Assembly (NCBI GenBank): GCA_964370225.1
Contig: CAYJII010000003.1
Location: 1-64,000 of the forward strand
DNA length: 64,000 nucleotides
Reading direction: 5' to 3'
DNA from: CAYJII01 sp964370225
GTDB lineage: Bacteria; Bacillota; Clostridia; Oscillospirales; Ruminococcaceae
The notes under the pieces are model-generated. The model did not search any database. It worked only from the letters and a program-made list of their open reading frames with translations, and was not told the DNA's origin. The stretch's first letter is position 1. Each line of letters starts with the position of its first letter. Positions 25,507-33,897 of this stretch are shown piece after piece. The position numbers were made by a program, and so were the translations under genes.

Positions 25507-25566
25507 TTTATTGTCTCCTTTATGAATGTTTCCATTCTATTATTATCTTAAGGCATATGCCTAAAA

Positions 25567-26124
25567 TTACTTTTCTTCACGCTCTTTGTATATCTCATAA
25601 TTATCCATTATTTTATCGATATAGTGGTTTGTATCCTTATACGGTGTCGTTATCAAAGTTTCACTATCCTCAGAGTATTCCTCAGTTTCAAGCCAGCCGT
25701 TCACAGCACCTCTACCAGCATGATATGCGGCCATTGCTTCTGGCACAGTCTTAAACTCATCTAGCAAATACCAAAGCAGATAACAACCATACTCAATGCT
25801 GACTTGTGGATCAAATAAATCTTCATGTACATACTCAGTATAACCCAATTTTGTGCTAACCCAATCAAATGTATCTGGAATAAACTGCATCAGTCCATAC
25901 GCATCGTCGACAGAAACTGCATTGGGATCAAATCCACTTTCTGTTTTAATCACAGCATAAACTAAGTTTTCATCCAAATTATATTTTGCACTGTATTCCT
26001 CAACATATTCGGAATAATGCCTCGGGAAAGCATATGTATAATATACTTCCATTCCTACAAAAGCTAGCACAGTAATAACTATGATACCTATGGCAATTAT
26101 TAGCAGTTTTTTCGTCTTTTTCAT
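25567..26124 (-). CDS. Lytic transglycosylase (SLT domain), membrane-anchored
   Basis: A 185-residue peptidoglycan lytic transglycosylase. It has a basic N-terminus and one membrane anchor (about 6-26), then the SLT domain: ENLVYAVIKTESGFDPNAVS with the catalytic Glu in ESGFDP, AYGLMQFIPDT and EAMAAYHAGRGAVNGWL. The domain faces outward if the anchor is N-in. The start at 26124 (MKKTKKLL) uses SD GATTGGAG, which lies inside the 3' end of the upstream tsaC-coaE gene, so the genes are translationally close. The longer frame to 26163 has no SD. Confidence 0.87.
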   Translation of the reverse strand: MKKTKKLLIIAIGIIVITVLAFVGMEVYYTYAFPRHYSEYVEEYSAKYNLDENLVYAVIKTESGFDPNAVSVDDAYGLMQFIPDTFDWVSTKLGYTEYVHEDLFDPQVSIEYGCYLLWYLLDEFKTVPEAMAAYHAGRGAVNGWLETEEYSEDSETLITTPYKDTNHYIDKIMDNYEIYKEREEK

Positions 26125-26143
26125 TGCCACTCTCCAATCAATT

Positions 26144-27751
26144 TTATTGTATAATTTTGTCAACTACCACAGCTGTTTGTTCTAAAAACTTATCGATACC
26201 CTTGTCGTTTTCTATCACATAATCGGCTCTACTCGTGTAAAAATCACTCGTTTTTTGAGCTTTTATCCGCTCTAAAGCCGCTTCCTTCGTCATATTATCT
26301 CTTATCATTATTCTATCAAGACGTAGCGCTTCATCGCTCACAACAGACACTATAACATCACAAAGCATATTTGCACCACTCTCAAACAATGTCGGAGCAT
26401 CTAATACAATGTATTTATATCCTTGTGCTTTCAAGCTTTTAATACGCTTATTTATATGCTTAACAATTGGTGGATACATCAAATGATTTAAAAAAATCAT
26501 GTTTTCTTCATTTGTAAATACTAGCTTTGCAAGCGCTTTTCGGTTAATCTGCTCACCATCCAGTATCTCTTCCCCAAAATTGTCCACAAGCTTTTCTATC
26601 ACATCTGGTAAAGTTATAACTTCCCTAGCAACTAAGTCACAGTTTATTACAGCTGCACCCTTTTTTTCAAACTCGGTGCACAGCGTAGTTTTCCCACTGC
26701 CTGTTTGTCCTGTTAGACCTACTACAACCACATCATTTAGCGTAATTATCTCAAAACCACATGCTCTTAGTAATCTATTATATACCGCTAGTCCTACACC
26801 ATCTTTTTTCGGAACTCTAGCAAAAATTGTCCCCAATGAGTTTTCGTCAATCTCTCTTAAAGCAGAAAAAAGCCTAGTTGCTTGTTCATCAGGCGAAAAT
26901 TCATTCCCGTATGTAAAGCAAGGTATGTTAAATAGAGATTTCTCATTCTCAAAAACTAATACACCCGTTTTTTCATCTGCATTTTTTGAAACGTATTTAC
27001 AAAATTCGCTCAAAGTAGCTTTAACCATAATAACATTTGCCTCTGGTGAATAGTGAGTATATTTCATTCCAGGAGATTTAACCTTTTTATCCTCAGACTG
27101 CTTTGAAAATACTCCGTCGTCAAGCTTTACTTTTGACACCACTTTCAAAAAATCATCAATTGCAATTTTCCCCGGGCGCAATATTTCTACTTCGTCCTCA
27201 AGCACATTTACAACTGTCGACTCAAGCCCAACTTCACACTCTCCACCATCCAGTATAATCTCTATTTTGCCATTTAAATCAGCCATAACATGTGATGCAC
27301 TAGTTGGGCTGGGTTTACCAGATAAATTTGCGCTTGGCGCAGCTATCGGTACAGCGCAAGTGCGTATTAGCTTTAGTGCTGCTAAATCCGAGGGCATTCT
27401 CACAGCTACAGTGCTTAGTCCACATGTGATACTATCTGAAACTTTGTCGCTTTTTGGCAAAACCATTGTAAGTGGCCCTGGCCAAAAAACTTCTGCAAGT
27501 TTTTTGGCTGTGGGACTAAAATCTTTTACTATTTCATTTAGCATATTTTCATCGCAGATATGCACGATAAGCGGGTTATCCATCGGGCGGCCTTTTATCG
27601 TAAAAATGTTTTTCACAGCAGCATCATCGAAAGCGTTTGCAGCAAGTCCATACACAGTTTCAGTGGGTATGGCTACTACTTGTGAATTTAGTATTTTCTC
27701 TTTAGCTAAGAGGATATTTTCTTCTGTAGGTTTTAATATTTGCGTTTTCAT
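26144..27751 (-). CDS. TsaC/Sua5-CoaE fusion: threonylcarbamoyl-AMP synthase plus dephospho-CoA kinase
   Basis: A 535-residue two-enzyme protein. Residues 1 to about 335 are a Sua5/YwlC-type L-threonylcarbamoyladenylate synthase (VVAIPTETVYGLAANAF, KGRPMDNPLIVHI, VAVRMPSD, AAPSANLSGKPSPT, SPGMKYTHYSPEA, the last joining the Sua5 domain). It makes the t6A precursor from threonine, bicarbonate and ATP. From about 342, a dephospho-CoA kinase follows: VVVGLTGQTGSGKTTLC (P-loop), INCDLVAREV, VLDAPTLFESG, RIKAQ. It would do the last step of CoA synthesis. No stop or frameshift is seen at the junction. SD AAGGGGG. It lies between prfA and the transglycosylase. Confidence 0.9.
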   Translation of the reverse strand: MKTQILKPTEENILLAKEKILNSQVVAIPTETVYGLAANAFDDAAVKNIFTIKGRPMDNPLIVHICDENMLNEIVKDFSPTAKKLAEVFWPGPLTMVLPKSDKVSDSITCGLSTVAVRMPSDLAALKLIRTCAVPIAAPSANLSGKPSPTSASHVMADLNGKIEIILDGGECEVGLESTVVNVLEDEVEILRPGKIAIDDFLKVVSKVKLDDGVFSKQSEDKKVKSPGMKYTHYSPEANVIMVKATLSEFCKYVSKNADEKTGVLVFENEKSLFNIPCFTYGNEFSPDEQATRLFSALREIDENSLGTIFARVPKKDGVGLAVYNRLLRACGFEIITLNDVVVVGLTGQTGSGKTTLCTEFEKKGAAVINCDLVAREVITLPDVIEKLVDNFGEEILDGEQINRKALAKLVFTNEENMIFLNHLMYPPIVKHINKRIKSLKAQGYKYIVLDAPTLFESGANMLCDVIVSVVSDEALRLDRIMIRDNMTKEAALERIKAQKTSDFYTSRADYVIENDKGIDKFLEQTAVVVDKIIQ

Positions 27752-27782
27752 GAAATATTCCCCCTTAAATCAAGCTTAAAAA

Positions 27783-28862
27783 TTATTCATTATCACCAGC
27801 AGCAGCTAATTTCAGCGCTTGATCTGCGGTGATTAAAGCTTCAAATATTTCGTCTAAATCTCCATTTAATATGCCCTCAAGACGGTATAATGACAGATTT
27901 ATTCTATGGTCAGTCATCCTGCCTTGTGGATAGTTATATGTTCTAATGCGCTCAGAGCGGTCGCCAGAACCTACTTGGGATTTTCTCTCTGACGCAATTT
28001 TTTGCATTTGTTTTTCTTGCTCAGCTTGGTATAATCTTGAACGCAAAACTTTCATAGCTTTTTCTTTATTTTTAAACTGGCTTCTTTCATCTTGACACTC
28101 TACCACAACACCTGTAGGTATGTGTATTATCCTTATTGCACTCTCAGTTTTATTGATATGCTGTCCACCCGCGCCACTTGCTCTAAATGTATCAATTTGC
28201 AAATCTGCTGGGTTAATCTCTACCTCAACTTCTTCTGCTTCTGCCAAAACAGCAACAGTAACTGTAGATGTGTGTACACGTCCTGAAGATTCCGTCTCAG
28301 GTACTCTTTGCACTCTGTGTACTCCGCTCTCAAACTTTAGTCTTGAATAAACGCGCTCGCCCTCAAGAGAGAAGCTCACCTCTTTAATGCCACCTAGCCC
28401 AGTCGGATTTAGGTTTATCAAGTCCGTTTTCCAGCCTTTTGCTTCTGCAAACATAGTGTACATTCTATAAAGAGAGTTAGCAAATAGCGCTGCTTCTTCC
28501 CCACCAGCACCGCCTCTGATTTCCACGATAACGTTTTTATCGTCATTCGGGTCAGTTGGTAATAGTAAGATTTTAAGCTCTTCACCAAACTTTTCAATAA
28601 GTTCTTTGTTGAGGTCGTATTCTTCTTGTACCACTTCTTTAAACTCTTTATCAAGTGAAGAATCATCAAGCATCATTTTAGCTTCCTCGAAACTGTCGCA
28701 TGCTTTTGTGTACTCAATATACTTTTCAACTATCGGTGTCAAGTTTTTATACTCTTTCATCAAGTCTTTGTATAAATCATTATCACTGATGACCTTAGCA
28801 TCCATCAGCATTTCTCCGATTTCTTCATACCTCTTTTGTGTTAGTTTTAATTTATCAAACAT
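27783..28862 (-). CDS. prfA: Peptide chain release factor 1
   Basis: RF1 releases the nascent chain at UAA and UAG. The 359-residue length is typical. The peptidyl-transferase loop RASGAGGQHINKTESAIR contains the GGQ motif, and the stop-recognition region reads RVQRVPETESSGRVHTST, including the PxT-type element. C-terminal RSERIRTYNYPQGRMTDHR is characteristic of RF1/RF2. SD AACGGAG follows a TCTT-ATAT-AAGA stem. tsaC-coaE lies downstream, as ywlC does near prfA in Bacillus, but the methylase gene prmC is absent from this position. Confidence 0.96.
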   Translation of the reverse strand: MFDKLKLTQKRYEEIGEMLMDAKVISDNDLYKDLMKEYKNLTPIVEKYIEYTKACDSFEEAKMMLDDSSLDKEFKEVVQEEYDLNKELIEKFGEELKILLLPTDPNDDKNVIVEIRGGAGGEEAALFANSLYRMYTMFAEAKGWKTDLINLNPTGLGGIKEVSFSLEGERVYSRLKFESGVHRVQRVPETESSGRVHTSTVTVAVLAEAEEVEVEINPADLQIDTFRASGAGGQHINKTESAIRIIHIPTGVVVECQDERSQFKNKEKAMKVLRSRLYQAEQEKQMQKIASERKSQVGSGDRSERIRTYNYPQGRMTDHRINLSLYRLEGILNGDLDEIFEALITADQALKLAAAGDNE

Positions 28863-28886
28863 AATATCTCCGTTTCTTATATAAGA

Positions 28887-29072
28887 CTATTCATCTTTAT
28901 TTACAATCATTTTAATGTTGCGCTCTATTTTATTGCGCGCTACCATAATCTCATGGCCACATTTTTGGCATTTCATCTTAAAATCCATACCTACTCGCAA
29001 AACAATAAATTCATCCGAGCCGCAGGGATGTTTCTTCTTCATTTTAACGATATCTGAAACTTTTACATCCAT
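28887..29072 (-). CDS. DUF951 family small zinc-ribbon-like protein
   Basis: A 61-residue protein starting MDVKVSDIVKMKKKHPCGSD, with KMKCQKCGHEIMVARNKIER. This matches DUF951, a short conserved Bacillota family with cysteines that could bind zinc; the HPCGS and CQKCG pairs are visible. Function is unknown. The start ATG 29072 follows AAAAAGGTG; an earlier ATG at 29093 has no SD. It lies 24 nt upstream of prfA on the same strand. Confidence 0.82.
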   Translation of the reverse strand: MDVKVSDIVKMKKKHPCGSDEFIVLRVGMDFKMKCQKCGHEIMVARNKIERNIKMIVNKDE

Positions 29073-29276
29073 ATTCCAACACCTTTTTCTCATCTTATGC
29101 TACTTAATAAACATACAAATTTATTATAACATTTTTTATATGTAAATAGCAAGTTTTATGCGCCAAATTTTTGTAATTTCATAAAAAATTATTATTTACA
29201 TGCTTTTTGTTAATTATATTAATGTGCAGATTTTTTCCTTTTCTTTATCTGCAACAATTTTTAAGGAGCAATGAAC

Positions 29277-29660
29277 ATGAAAAGTACTATTACAGCAGTG
29301 TTTGAAAGCTTAGATTTGGCTGAGGTTGCTGCTAGAAAGCTAAGGCAAACTTATCCACAAATTCATGATATCAAGATAAAATACAATTCAGTAAATATAC
29401 ATGATGAAGGCAACGACTTTTTCCCAGTAATCACAGGCGCATATGGAGTTAATGCTGTGCAAACCCCCACGGGATATTTCCCCTATGCATTTAATTCAGT
29501 GATAAATGATGTGTCTAGCAAAAATCAATCAGAAAGCTCATTTTCGACAAAAAGCAAAATCATAATCAAAGTTGATAATAGCATAAAAAAAGCAGTCAGC
29601 TCCACGCTAACTAGCATGGGTGGATTGCAGGTAAATAGCTTTGATTTTGCTTTAAAATAG
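29277..29660 (+). CDS. Protein of unknown function (127 aa)
   Basis: I do not recognise this family with certainty. The first 30 residues (TITAVFESLDLAEVAARKLRQ) read like one beta-alpha unit of small ferredoxin-like or stress-protein domains that begin with a strand and an 'AE.AA..L' helix. The middle is rich in aromatic and polar residues, and the end (KIIIKVDNSIKKAVSSTLTSMGG) resembles a second beta-alpha unit. No signal or membrane segment is seen. ATG 29277 is preferred because AAGGAG lies 8 nt upstream; ATG 29271 is too close. It has its own terminator. Confidence 0.65.
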   Translation: MKSTITAVFESLDLAEVAARKLRQTYPQIHDIKIKYNSVNIHDEGNDFFPVITGAYGVNAVQTPTGYFPYAFNSVINDVSSKNQSESSFSTKSKIIIKVDNSIKKAVSSTLTSMGGLQVNSFDFALK

Positions 29661-29670
29661 TGTAGTAGTT

Positions 29671-29712
29671 AAAAGGTTGCGGGCATAATTTGCTTGCAAT
29701 CTTTTACTTTTT
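29671..29712 (+). terminator. Intrinsic terminator after the 127-aa gene
   Basis: AAAAGGTTGC (29671-29680) pairs with GCAATCTTTT (29696-29705) with one G-T pair, followed by a T run. Confidence 0.7.
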
Positions 29713-29757
29713 TAGGACATATTTTATTTGAGTGTGCATATAAATTTTATAAACGAA

Positions 29758-29791
29758 AGCAAAGGGTTCATGCTACACATAACACTTTGCT
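29758..29791 (+). promoter_or_regulatory. Leader stem-loop before the S1-domain gene SD
   Basis: AGCAAAG (29758-29764) pairs with CTTTGCT (29785-29791); SD AGGAGG starts about 8 nt later. Confidence 0.4.
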
Positions 29792-29812
29792 AAAAAAATA
29801 GGAGGTCATACA

Positions 29813-30736
29813 ATGTCATGTTACAAACCCGAAGGAATATTATTGCAATCTCAGGAAAATATTAATGCATTAAAAAATCACAATAATCTGGTTGAATCGC
29901 ATATTAATGGTAAAATTTTAGAGGCGCGTGCGCTCGTTTGCGATAGCGAACATAATCTACTAGTAGATTTAGGTTCCGCTAAAGGTATTATCCCCAGAGA
30001 AGAATGCGCAATTGGTATAAGCGATGGTAGCACAAGGGATATTGCGATTATTTCCAAGGTGAATAAACCTGTATCTTTTTTAATTAGTGAAATAAAAAAA
30101 GATACTTTTGGCAAACCCTACGCAGTTTTATCTAGAAAAAAGCTACAACTGCGATGTAAAGACGAGTATATAGATAAGCTACTACCAGGCGATGTCATCC
30201 CCGCAAAAGTGACTCATTTAGAGTCTTTTGGATGCTTTGTAGACGTGGGCTGTGGCATCATTTCGCTCATTCCTATCGATAATATTTCTATTTCACGAAT
30301 TTCCCACCCACGTGACAGATTTAAGGTCGGACAGGATATCATGGTGGTAGTAAAAGGCTTTGACGAAGACGGCAAACTTTGCCTTTCTCATAAGGAGCTT
30401 TTAGGCACATGGGAGGAAAATGTGCAAAACTTCGAAATCGGGCAGACTGTCGCTGGAATTGTACGCTCAATCGAAGACTACGGAATTTTTGTAGAGCTTG
30501 CCCCAAATCTAGCAGGACTCGCTGAGTATAAAGACGATGTTAAAGTCGGGCAACACACTAGTGTATACATAAAAAATATTATCCCTGAAAAAATGAAGAT
30601 AAAACTTATAATAGTCGATAGTTTTGATGCAGATTATAAGGCAAGTAAGCTTGATTACTACATCGATTCTAATCATATCAACATATTTAAGTATTCCCCT
30701 GACGAGTCAACAAAATTTATAGAGACTATCTTTTGA
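29813..30736 (+). CDS. S1-domain RNA-binding protein (ribosomal protein S1-like)
   Basis: A 307-residue protein with three S1-type OB folds: a first, more diverged one (about 32-110, GKILEARALVCDSEHNLLVDLGSAKGIIP), and two canonical ones (GDVIPAKVTHLESFGCFVDVG; GQTVAGIVRSIEDYGIFVELAP). Quoted segments are partial. Such short S1-like proteins in Clostridia bind mRNA or ribosomes; the precise role is unknown. It lacks the 4-6 repeats of full S1. SD AGGAGG. No IspH fusion is present. Confidence 0.82.
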   Translation: MSCYKPEGILLQSQENINALKNHNNLVESHINGKILEARALVCDSEHNLLVDLGSAKGIIPREECAIGISDGSTRDIAIISKVNKPVSFLISEIKKDTFGKPYAVLSRKKLQLRCKDEYIDKLLPGDVIPAKVTHLESFGCFVDVGCGIISLIPIDNISISRISHPRDRFKVGQDIMVVVKGFDEDGKLCLSHKELLGTWEENVQNFEIGQTVAGIVRSIEDYGIFVELAPNLAGLAEYKDDVKVGQHTSVYIKNIIPEKMKIKLIIVDSFDADYKASKLDYYIDSNHINIFKYSPDESTKFIETIF

Positions 30737-30805
30737 TTTTTCGGCGCTTTATACGCCAAACGCCATATAAAATATTGAATTTTTATTAACTTTTTTGCCT
30801 TTGTA

Positions 30806-30834
30806 TTGTTTTTTTCTCTCTATTATGATAAAAT
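30806..30834 (+). promoter_or_regulatory. Promoter of the 185-aa membrane protein gene
   Basis: TTGTTT (30806-30811), 17-nt spacer, TAAAAT (30829-30834) with TG upstream of the -10. Confidence 0.6.
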
Positions 30835-30894
30835 TTGAATACTGCTTGAAAAAACAAGTGTATATGAGCAAAAATTATAATTGGAAGTGTAAAA

Positions 30895-31452
30895 ATGAAA
30901 CAAAAATCAAATTTTAGGCTTGGTATAAATTTTATCGGCACACATCTGCTTGCAACTGTGTTAGCTTTAATCGTTACTTTTTCACTGGTTGCAGTTAGCG
31001 AAAGTACCATCTATCTAATCGCAGTAGGCGCTTTTGTACTACTGATGTATTGGGGAATTATCGGAGGTCCTGCTTATAAATTAGGAAACGATGACTCTAA
31101 TCGTGTTAATTTTAAAAGAATGGAAAAAGATATTTTTAGAGGTTTTAAGGTTGGAATAGTAACCTTCATTTACCCAGCGGTACAAATATTAATTGTTATA
31201 TTATTTAAACTTGGCGTTATTCCTGATTTATTCTTTGTATATAAGCTATTAAATTCACATTTACTAATTCCAATGAATTTAGTCCAAAACGTTGGCTTTG
31301 TCGCTGACGCTTCGTGGGGCACAATAATTATTATGCTATCATTCCAACTAATTACTCCAATTTTTATTGGCATCCACTACATTTTAGGATTTAACAATGT
31401 TAGTTTCTTAGATAAACTTATTTATAAAAAGACTGATACAAGAAAATCGTAA
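30895..31452 (+). CDS. Multi-pass membrane protein of unknown function
   Basis: A 185-residue protein with four or five hydrophobic segments (about 15-32, 38-58, 82-104, 135-160) separated by basic loops. I do not recognise a family; there are no catalytic motifs, and it does not look like half of a known transporter. The weak SD (GGAAGTG) precedes the ATG. It has its own promoter and a good terminator, so it is a single-gene unit. Confidence 0.72.
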   Translation: MKQKSNFRLGINFIGTHLLATVLALIVTFSLVAVSESTIYLIAVGAFVLLMYWGIIGGPAYKLGNDDSNRVNFKRMEKDIFRGFKVGIVTFIYPAVQILIVILFKLGVIPDLFFVYKLLNSHLLIPMNLVQNVGFVADASWGTIIIMLSFQLITPIFIGIHYILGFNNVSFLDKLIYKKTDTRKS

Positions 31453-31457
31453 TTGCT

Positions 31458-31497
31458 AAAAATTCCTCCTGACATTTGTTGTGGAGGAATTTTTTTC
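31458..31497 (+). terminator. Intrinsic terminator after the membrane protein gene
   Basis: AAAAATTCCTCC (31458-31469) pairs with GGAGGAATTTTT (31483-31494), then T run. Confidence 0.85.
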
Positions 31498-31639
31498 TTT
31501 TATTCAATTATTTTCTTGAAATAATAATATAAGGATTGTGTATCAAAAAAGGCAATATTAAGCTACATGGAACAAATGTGATTACATATACAATTGTGTT
31601 TTTAAATGCATTAGGAAACTGAACATCAACTGTGAAAGC

Positions 31640-31807
31640 ATGAATAAAGTTATCAAACCAAATGAAAACAGCTTAGCTCCTGCTCATGTGGATAACTATC
31701 CGATTGCATATTATATTGATAAAATATATTACCTCCCAATTTCGATTAGTTCAAAACAGAAAAATCACATATATCAAACATCGGTTCTTTTTGATTACTT
31801 CCCATAA
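31640..31807 (+). pseudogene. Possible gene remnant in a 430-nt gap
   Basis: The gap 31498-31887 has no intact gene. A 55-codon frame (ATG 31640 to TAA 31807) has protein-like composition (NSLAPAHVDNYPIAYYIDK) but no SD; a second open stretch (KGNIKLHGTNVITY) lies just upstream in another frame. This could be a decayed gene or chance. Confidence 0.25.
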
Positions 31808-31887
31808 AATGATATGACTCTACTCTGATAATATTATTCATCTAATTTTATATTCTCAATATTTTGCAGGTGCACATAGTACAATAT

Positions 31888-31929
31888 AAATCTGCCTTGT
31901 GGGGCAAGAATGTCCCTCATGACAGATTT
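31888..31929 (-). terminator. Sulfatase terminator
   Basis: AAATCTG (31888-31894) pairs with CAGATTT (31923-31929) around an inner paired region, directly after the minus-strand sulfatase stop. Confidence 0.65.
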
Positions 31930-31935
31930 ATCAGA

Positions 31936-33429
31936 TTAATATAGATTTTTATGTCTTATAGCATTTTCCATTGGCATGCCTGTATCGTAGTCTAGCTGTC
32001 GGGTTTCATATTCTTCATTTTCGCGCTGTCTTGTATATCCGTCATTTAGCCACAATGGTTTTTTCTCAGGACGCCATACTCGTGTCGCCCACTGATACCC
32101 ACGATAAACATCACGTGTTGCATTCATATTATCTAGTATAGCATCGTGCAAGCAATTTCTTATTTCAGCATATTCTTCGCACAATACTAAATTTTTCATC
32201 TCAGCAGGGTCTTCTTGCATATCATATAATTCATCGGTATCAAGCAAGTTTATTACTAGCTTATATCTCCCGTCAGTTACCCCTCTCATCATTTGCAGTC
32301 CACCAAATCCATCGTGGTCTACTTCATATCTGGTAAACTCAGTGAATACGAAATCGTTAATTTTCACTGTGGTATCGTACACTTGAGGTAGCATACTCTT
32401 TCCCTCAAGTGTTTTCGGAATTGGTATCCCCATGTATTCTAACACAGTCGGCGCTATGTCAATATGCGAGGTAGGATAGTCAAGCTTTTTATCTTTTTCC
32501 CCGCCACGTATAATAAATGGTATACGCGCAGTTTCAGTGTACATAGTAGCATTTTTGCTCATAAGTTTGTGGCTTCCAAGCATATCTCCATGATCTGAGG
32601 TAAATAGCACTATCGCATCAGGGCAGTGCTCATCAATAACTTTCATCAAGCGCCCTACCTGCTCATCCACAAAACTATTGGAGCCTAAAAATAAACTCAA
32701 ATCTTTCGTCGGCTTATTTAGTTCTTGCGCAGATTTCATTAAATCTTCCCCAGCCCAAAGTTTTTGCATTAATGGCTTATCGCTTAAATCATCTGAATAA
32801 TTTTCGCTAAAAGGCATCGCAACTCCGTCATACATCGTATTAAATGGAGGTGGGCAAACACTAGGACCATGTGGCTCATCATATGATAGTGTTAAAAAGA
32901 AATCCTCGTCACTATTATTATTAATAAAGCTAATTGCTTTGTCCGTGCATCTATATGCAAAAGTTTTCTCTGCTGTCCAGTCCTCATCAAAAGAAGTCAT
33001 AGGTTTTCGACTTCTCACCTTATCCTCATCAGACAGCTCGTCTAAATAACATTTCATGTCGTACCAATATTTATCATCAAAACCCTCAGGGCAAATCCCA
33101 AACCCAAAATAATCTCCACCATCTAAATGCCATTTACCAACATAAGCACAGTGCACTGAATTGTCAGTCAATCTTTGTCCGATGGTCTTTACATTTGCAC
33201 CGAGTGGCAATGAATTGGCAACCATTCCATTTGAATGTGGGAAAGTTCCTGTAAATATCGCGCTTCTCGCCGGTCCGCAAACCGGCTGGCAAGTGTACGC
33301 GTTCGTGTACATAATCCCATCTTTTGCAAGCTTGTCTAAATTTGGTGTAATCATTTGTGGATTGCCATAACACCCTAACATATCAGCTCTTGTTGTGTCG
33401 GTCATTATTAATATAAACTGCTTTGCCAT
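31936..33429 (-). CDS. Sulfatase of the Cys type (S1 family)
   Basis: A 497-residue sulfatase that removes sulfate esters from glycans. The active-site signature is CGPAR at 51-55 (CxPxR) followed by SAIFTGTFPHSNGM. Cys51 must be oxidised to formylglycine by an anaerobic sulfatase-maturating radical SAM enzyme, which is not in this window. Metal-site segments are IMTDTTRADMLGC, YVGKWHLDG and LFTSDHGDMLGSHKL. No signal peptide is seen, so it acts in the cytoplasm on imported, possibly mucin or glycosaminoglycan fragments. SD AGAGG. It stands alone, upstream of nothing on the same transcript. Confidence 0.9.
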   Translation of the reverse strand: MAKQFILIMTDTTRADMLGCYGNPQMITPNLDKLAKDGIMYTNAYTCQPVCGPARSAIFTGTFPHSNGMVANSLPLGANVKTIGQRLTDNSVHCAYVGKWHLDGGDYFGFGICPEGFDDKYWYDMKCYLDELSDEDKVRSRKPMTSFDEDWTAEKTFAYRCTDKAISFINNNSDEDFFLTLSYDEPHGPSVCPPPFNTMYDGVAMPFSENYSDDLSDKPLMQKLWAGEDLMKSAQELNKPTKDLSLFLGSNSFVDEQVGRLMKVIDEHCPDAIVLFTSDHGDMLGSHKLMSKNATMYTETARIPFIIRGGEKDKKLDYPTSHIDIAPTVLEYMGIPIPKTLEGKSMLPQVYDTTVKINDFVFTEFTRYEVDHDGFGGLQMMRGVTDGRYKLVINLLDTDELYDMQEDPAEMKNLVLCEEYAEIRNCLHDAILDNMNATRDVYRGYQWATRVWRPEKKPLWLNDGYTRQRENEEYETRQLDYDTGMPMENAIRHKNLY

Positions 33430-33457
33430 AATATCATTCCTCTTCGTTTAGATAAGC

Positions 33458-33853
33458 TTATTTTAATAGCTCGCTTGGAGTGCTAATCTCTTTTCCGATT
33501 AAGTCGTATATTTTCGCAAATCCATCTCTGTCCTTAAGCTTTGTCCCTAGTGAAGTCGCAATTAATGTGATATTATCTCGCTTAACTTCATCTAAAAAGC
33601 TCCTTACAGCAGGTGGAAATGACCCAGCCCATATTGGGAAAACTAAAACTAAATCTTCATTTTCGTTTACAGGCGAAAATTTAATCGGAACTTGTTTTTT
33701 GGTAGAGGACATAAAGCCCCCTCGTAAAAAGTTTCCTGCTCCACTCCAGTCTTTCTCATCAGTGATTTTATTCGCAGTCGCTCCATTAGCTTTTGCTATT
33801 TCATTTGCAATTTTTTCACAACGACCTGTTCTTGTAAAGTAGTATATTTGCAT
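33458..33853 (-). CDS. Flavodoxin-like protein
   Basis: A 131-residue FMN-binding flavodoxin-fold protein. The phosphate loop is YFTRTGRCEKIANEIA (form T-x-T-G-x), and LVFPIWAGSFPPAVRSFL is the usual flavin-contacting segment. It is shorter than classic flavodoxins and like the small clostridial family of flavodoxin-type electron carriers. SD AGGAGGGG, with a TACTA/TAGTA stem 9 nt upstream. The gene sits 28 nt upstream of the sulfatase; that a flavodoxin precedes a sulfatase may be chance. Confidence 0.83.
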   Translation of the reverse strand: MQIYYFTRTGRCEKIANEIAKANGATANKITDEKDWSGAGNFLRGGFMSSTKKQVPIKFSPVNENEDLVLVFPIWAGSFPPAVRSFLDEVKRDNITLIATSLGTKLKDRDGFAKIYDLIGKEISTPSELLK

Positions 33854-33897
33854 AATGCCCCTCCTGAATATTCTTACTATTTTGTAGTAGTTATTTT

